Source of the DNA: Niebla homalea
Taxonomy: Eukaryota; Ascomycota; Lecanoromycetes; Lecanorales; Ramalinaceae
Direction: 5' to 3'
Assembly: GCA_019925105.1 (NCBI GenBank)
Contig: JAHGAU010000009.1
Coordinates: 1,054,001-1,118,000 of the forward strand
Length of the DNA: 64,000 nt
How positions within the stretch are numbered: the stretch's first letter is position 1; every line of letters starts with the position of its first letter. Of this stretch, positions 63,186 to 64,000 are shown piece by piece. The notes under the pieces are model-generated. The model was not told the origin of the DNA and did not search any database. It was given only the letters and a program-made list of their open reading frames with translations. The translations under genes and the position numbers were made by a program.

Positions 63186-64000
63186 ATTTGATTGATTGAT
63201 TTATATTATGGATCTAGCTAAGCTAATTCCGGCGTTCTTTAATACTCGGCCATTTAACCTTATTAATAACCGTAAAAAACCCGATATCTATAACGTTAAA
63301 AATAAAAACCGGTATCCACCTAGCCTTTACTTACGTCTTAAAAACTAAAAGTATTTACGGCCGTTTAAAGAGTAAAAATCTATTTATATACCTTTTTTAA
63401 GAAGACTTATAATATTACGATTAAATCCACTTAAAAGTTACCCTTAAACCTATTACTTTTCCGTTACCTTACGGGTCTATCCAATATTAAAATTTTAAAA
63501 TTCCGATTATATTACTAAATATTTTTATTAATATATATATTATTATTATTTTATTTATATAACTTTACCGATTAATATAGTATCGTTTTTTATACCGTCC
63601 CGGTATTTATAGCCCCCTTAGCTTTTTATTAAGTATAGTTTTCCCGTTATTATTTTTTACCCCCGGATTAACGGCGAGGTTTTTTAATTAAATCCTTAAT
63701 TATTTTTTTTATTTCTTTAATTAAATTAAATTATAATAATAAGCTTATAGTTATTATAAATTTAACGGCTGCCTTAATACCCTTTTTATTAATAAGTATT
63801 TAACGATAATTATTAATTTTTACCCTTTTAATTAATCCCGGTCTAAGCTCCTTAAATAATAGATAAAAGATTAATACGTATATAACGTCCTGTTTTTATT
63901 ATTTATATTTATAGTTAACGTTAATCCATTTACCGGTATATACGATAAAAAGGAAGTAAATTAAACCGTTTTTATTTATCCGGAGTTAGATTATTAATAC
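63186..64000 (-). mobile_element. LINE copy F, 3' end, continues beyond the window
   Basis: It starts with a (TTGA)n tail and the family 3' motif GGATCTAGCTAAGCTAAT, followed by the same order of sequence as in copies A and C (for example GGCCxTTTxxCCTTATTAATAACCGTAAAAA). RIPed. The 5' part lies past the right edge, so its completeness is unknown. Confidence 0.88.

Noticed and set aside
1..64000. CRISPR arrays, tRNA or rRNA genes
   Set aside because: No regularly spaced repeats with unique spacers and no cloverleaf or rRNA-like sequence was recognised; all tandem arrays are simple satellites.

Overview
The window looks like an AT-isochore of a filamentous ascomycete (Pezizomycotina). Nearly everything is extremely AT-rich and TA-rich, with almost no CA/TG dinucleotides. 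Recognisable transposon reading frames are filled with TAA/TAG stops and with G-to-A or C-to-T substitutions. This is the footprint of repeat-induced point mutation (RIP). A short block of normal composition (about 55.7-61.94 kb) carries the only intact genes. One of them has a 51-bp GTAAGT...CTGAC...TAG intron typical of filamentous fungi. I cannot name the species.

Layout. 1-9.86 kb: unclassified RIPed DNA split by a full-length LINE (2578-8372, + strand, 13-bp target duplication). 9862-17097: a complete RIPed Ty3/Gypsy chromovirus (- strand, TSD GGTAT). 17.1-21.0 kb: unclassified RIPed DNA. 21013-22592: a miniature LTR element (163-bp LTRs, TSD CCGGT) with a largely unmutated interior. 22.79-40.78 kb: a nest of LINEs of one family. 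An outer - strand LINE was split by two later full-length - strand copies (25375-31758 and 33359-39136). The first of these carries a solo LTR and a short + strand 5'-truncated LINE. 40.8-46.9 kb: unclassified AT-rich DNA, several micro/minisatellites and two non-RIPed patches. 46942-53996: a second complete Gypsy chromovirus (+ strand, TSD ATATT). 54.0-55.7 kb: mixed-composition transition. 55.7-61.94 kb: gene island. 61.94-64 kb: RIPed DNA and the 3' end of another LINE running off the window.

Gene island. It holds an intact ankyrin-repeat protein gene (- strand, 211 aa, TATA box) and a two-exon gene for a 442-aa predicted secreted, cysteine-rich protein (+ strand). Between them lie an inverted-repeat-bounded unit with a RIPed core and intact arms, and next to it a 492-bp TA-flanked MITE-like element carrying a 9-bp minisatellite. 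The secreted protein, close to RIPed repeats, is the most interesting host gene and a reasonable effector-type candidate; its function is not recognised.

All transposons here appear dead. The Gypsy reverse transcriptase catalytic Asp-Asp now reads Asn-Asn, and every long element frame is interrupted. The target-site duplications are nevertheless exact, so the order of insertions can be reconstructed. RIP damage fades at element ends and is weak in short copies. I see no tRNA, rRNA or CRISPR array, and no novel defence or metabolic system.
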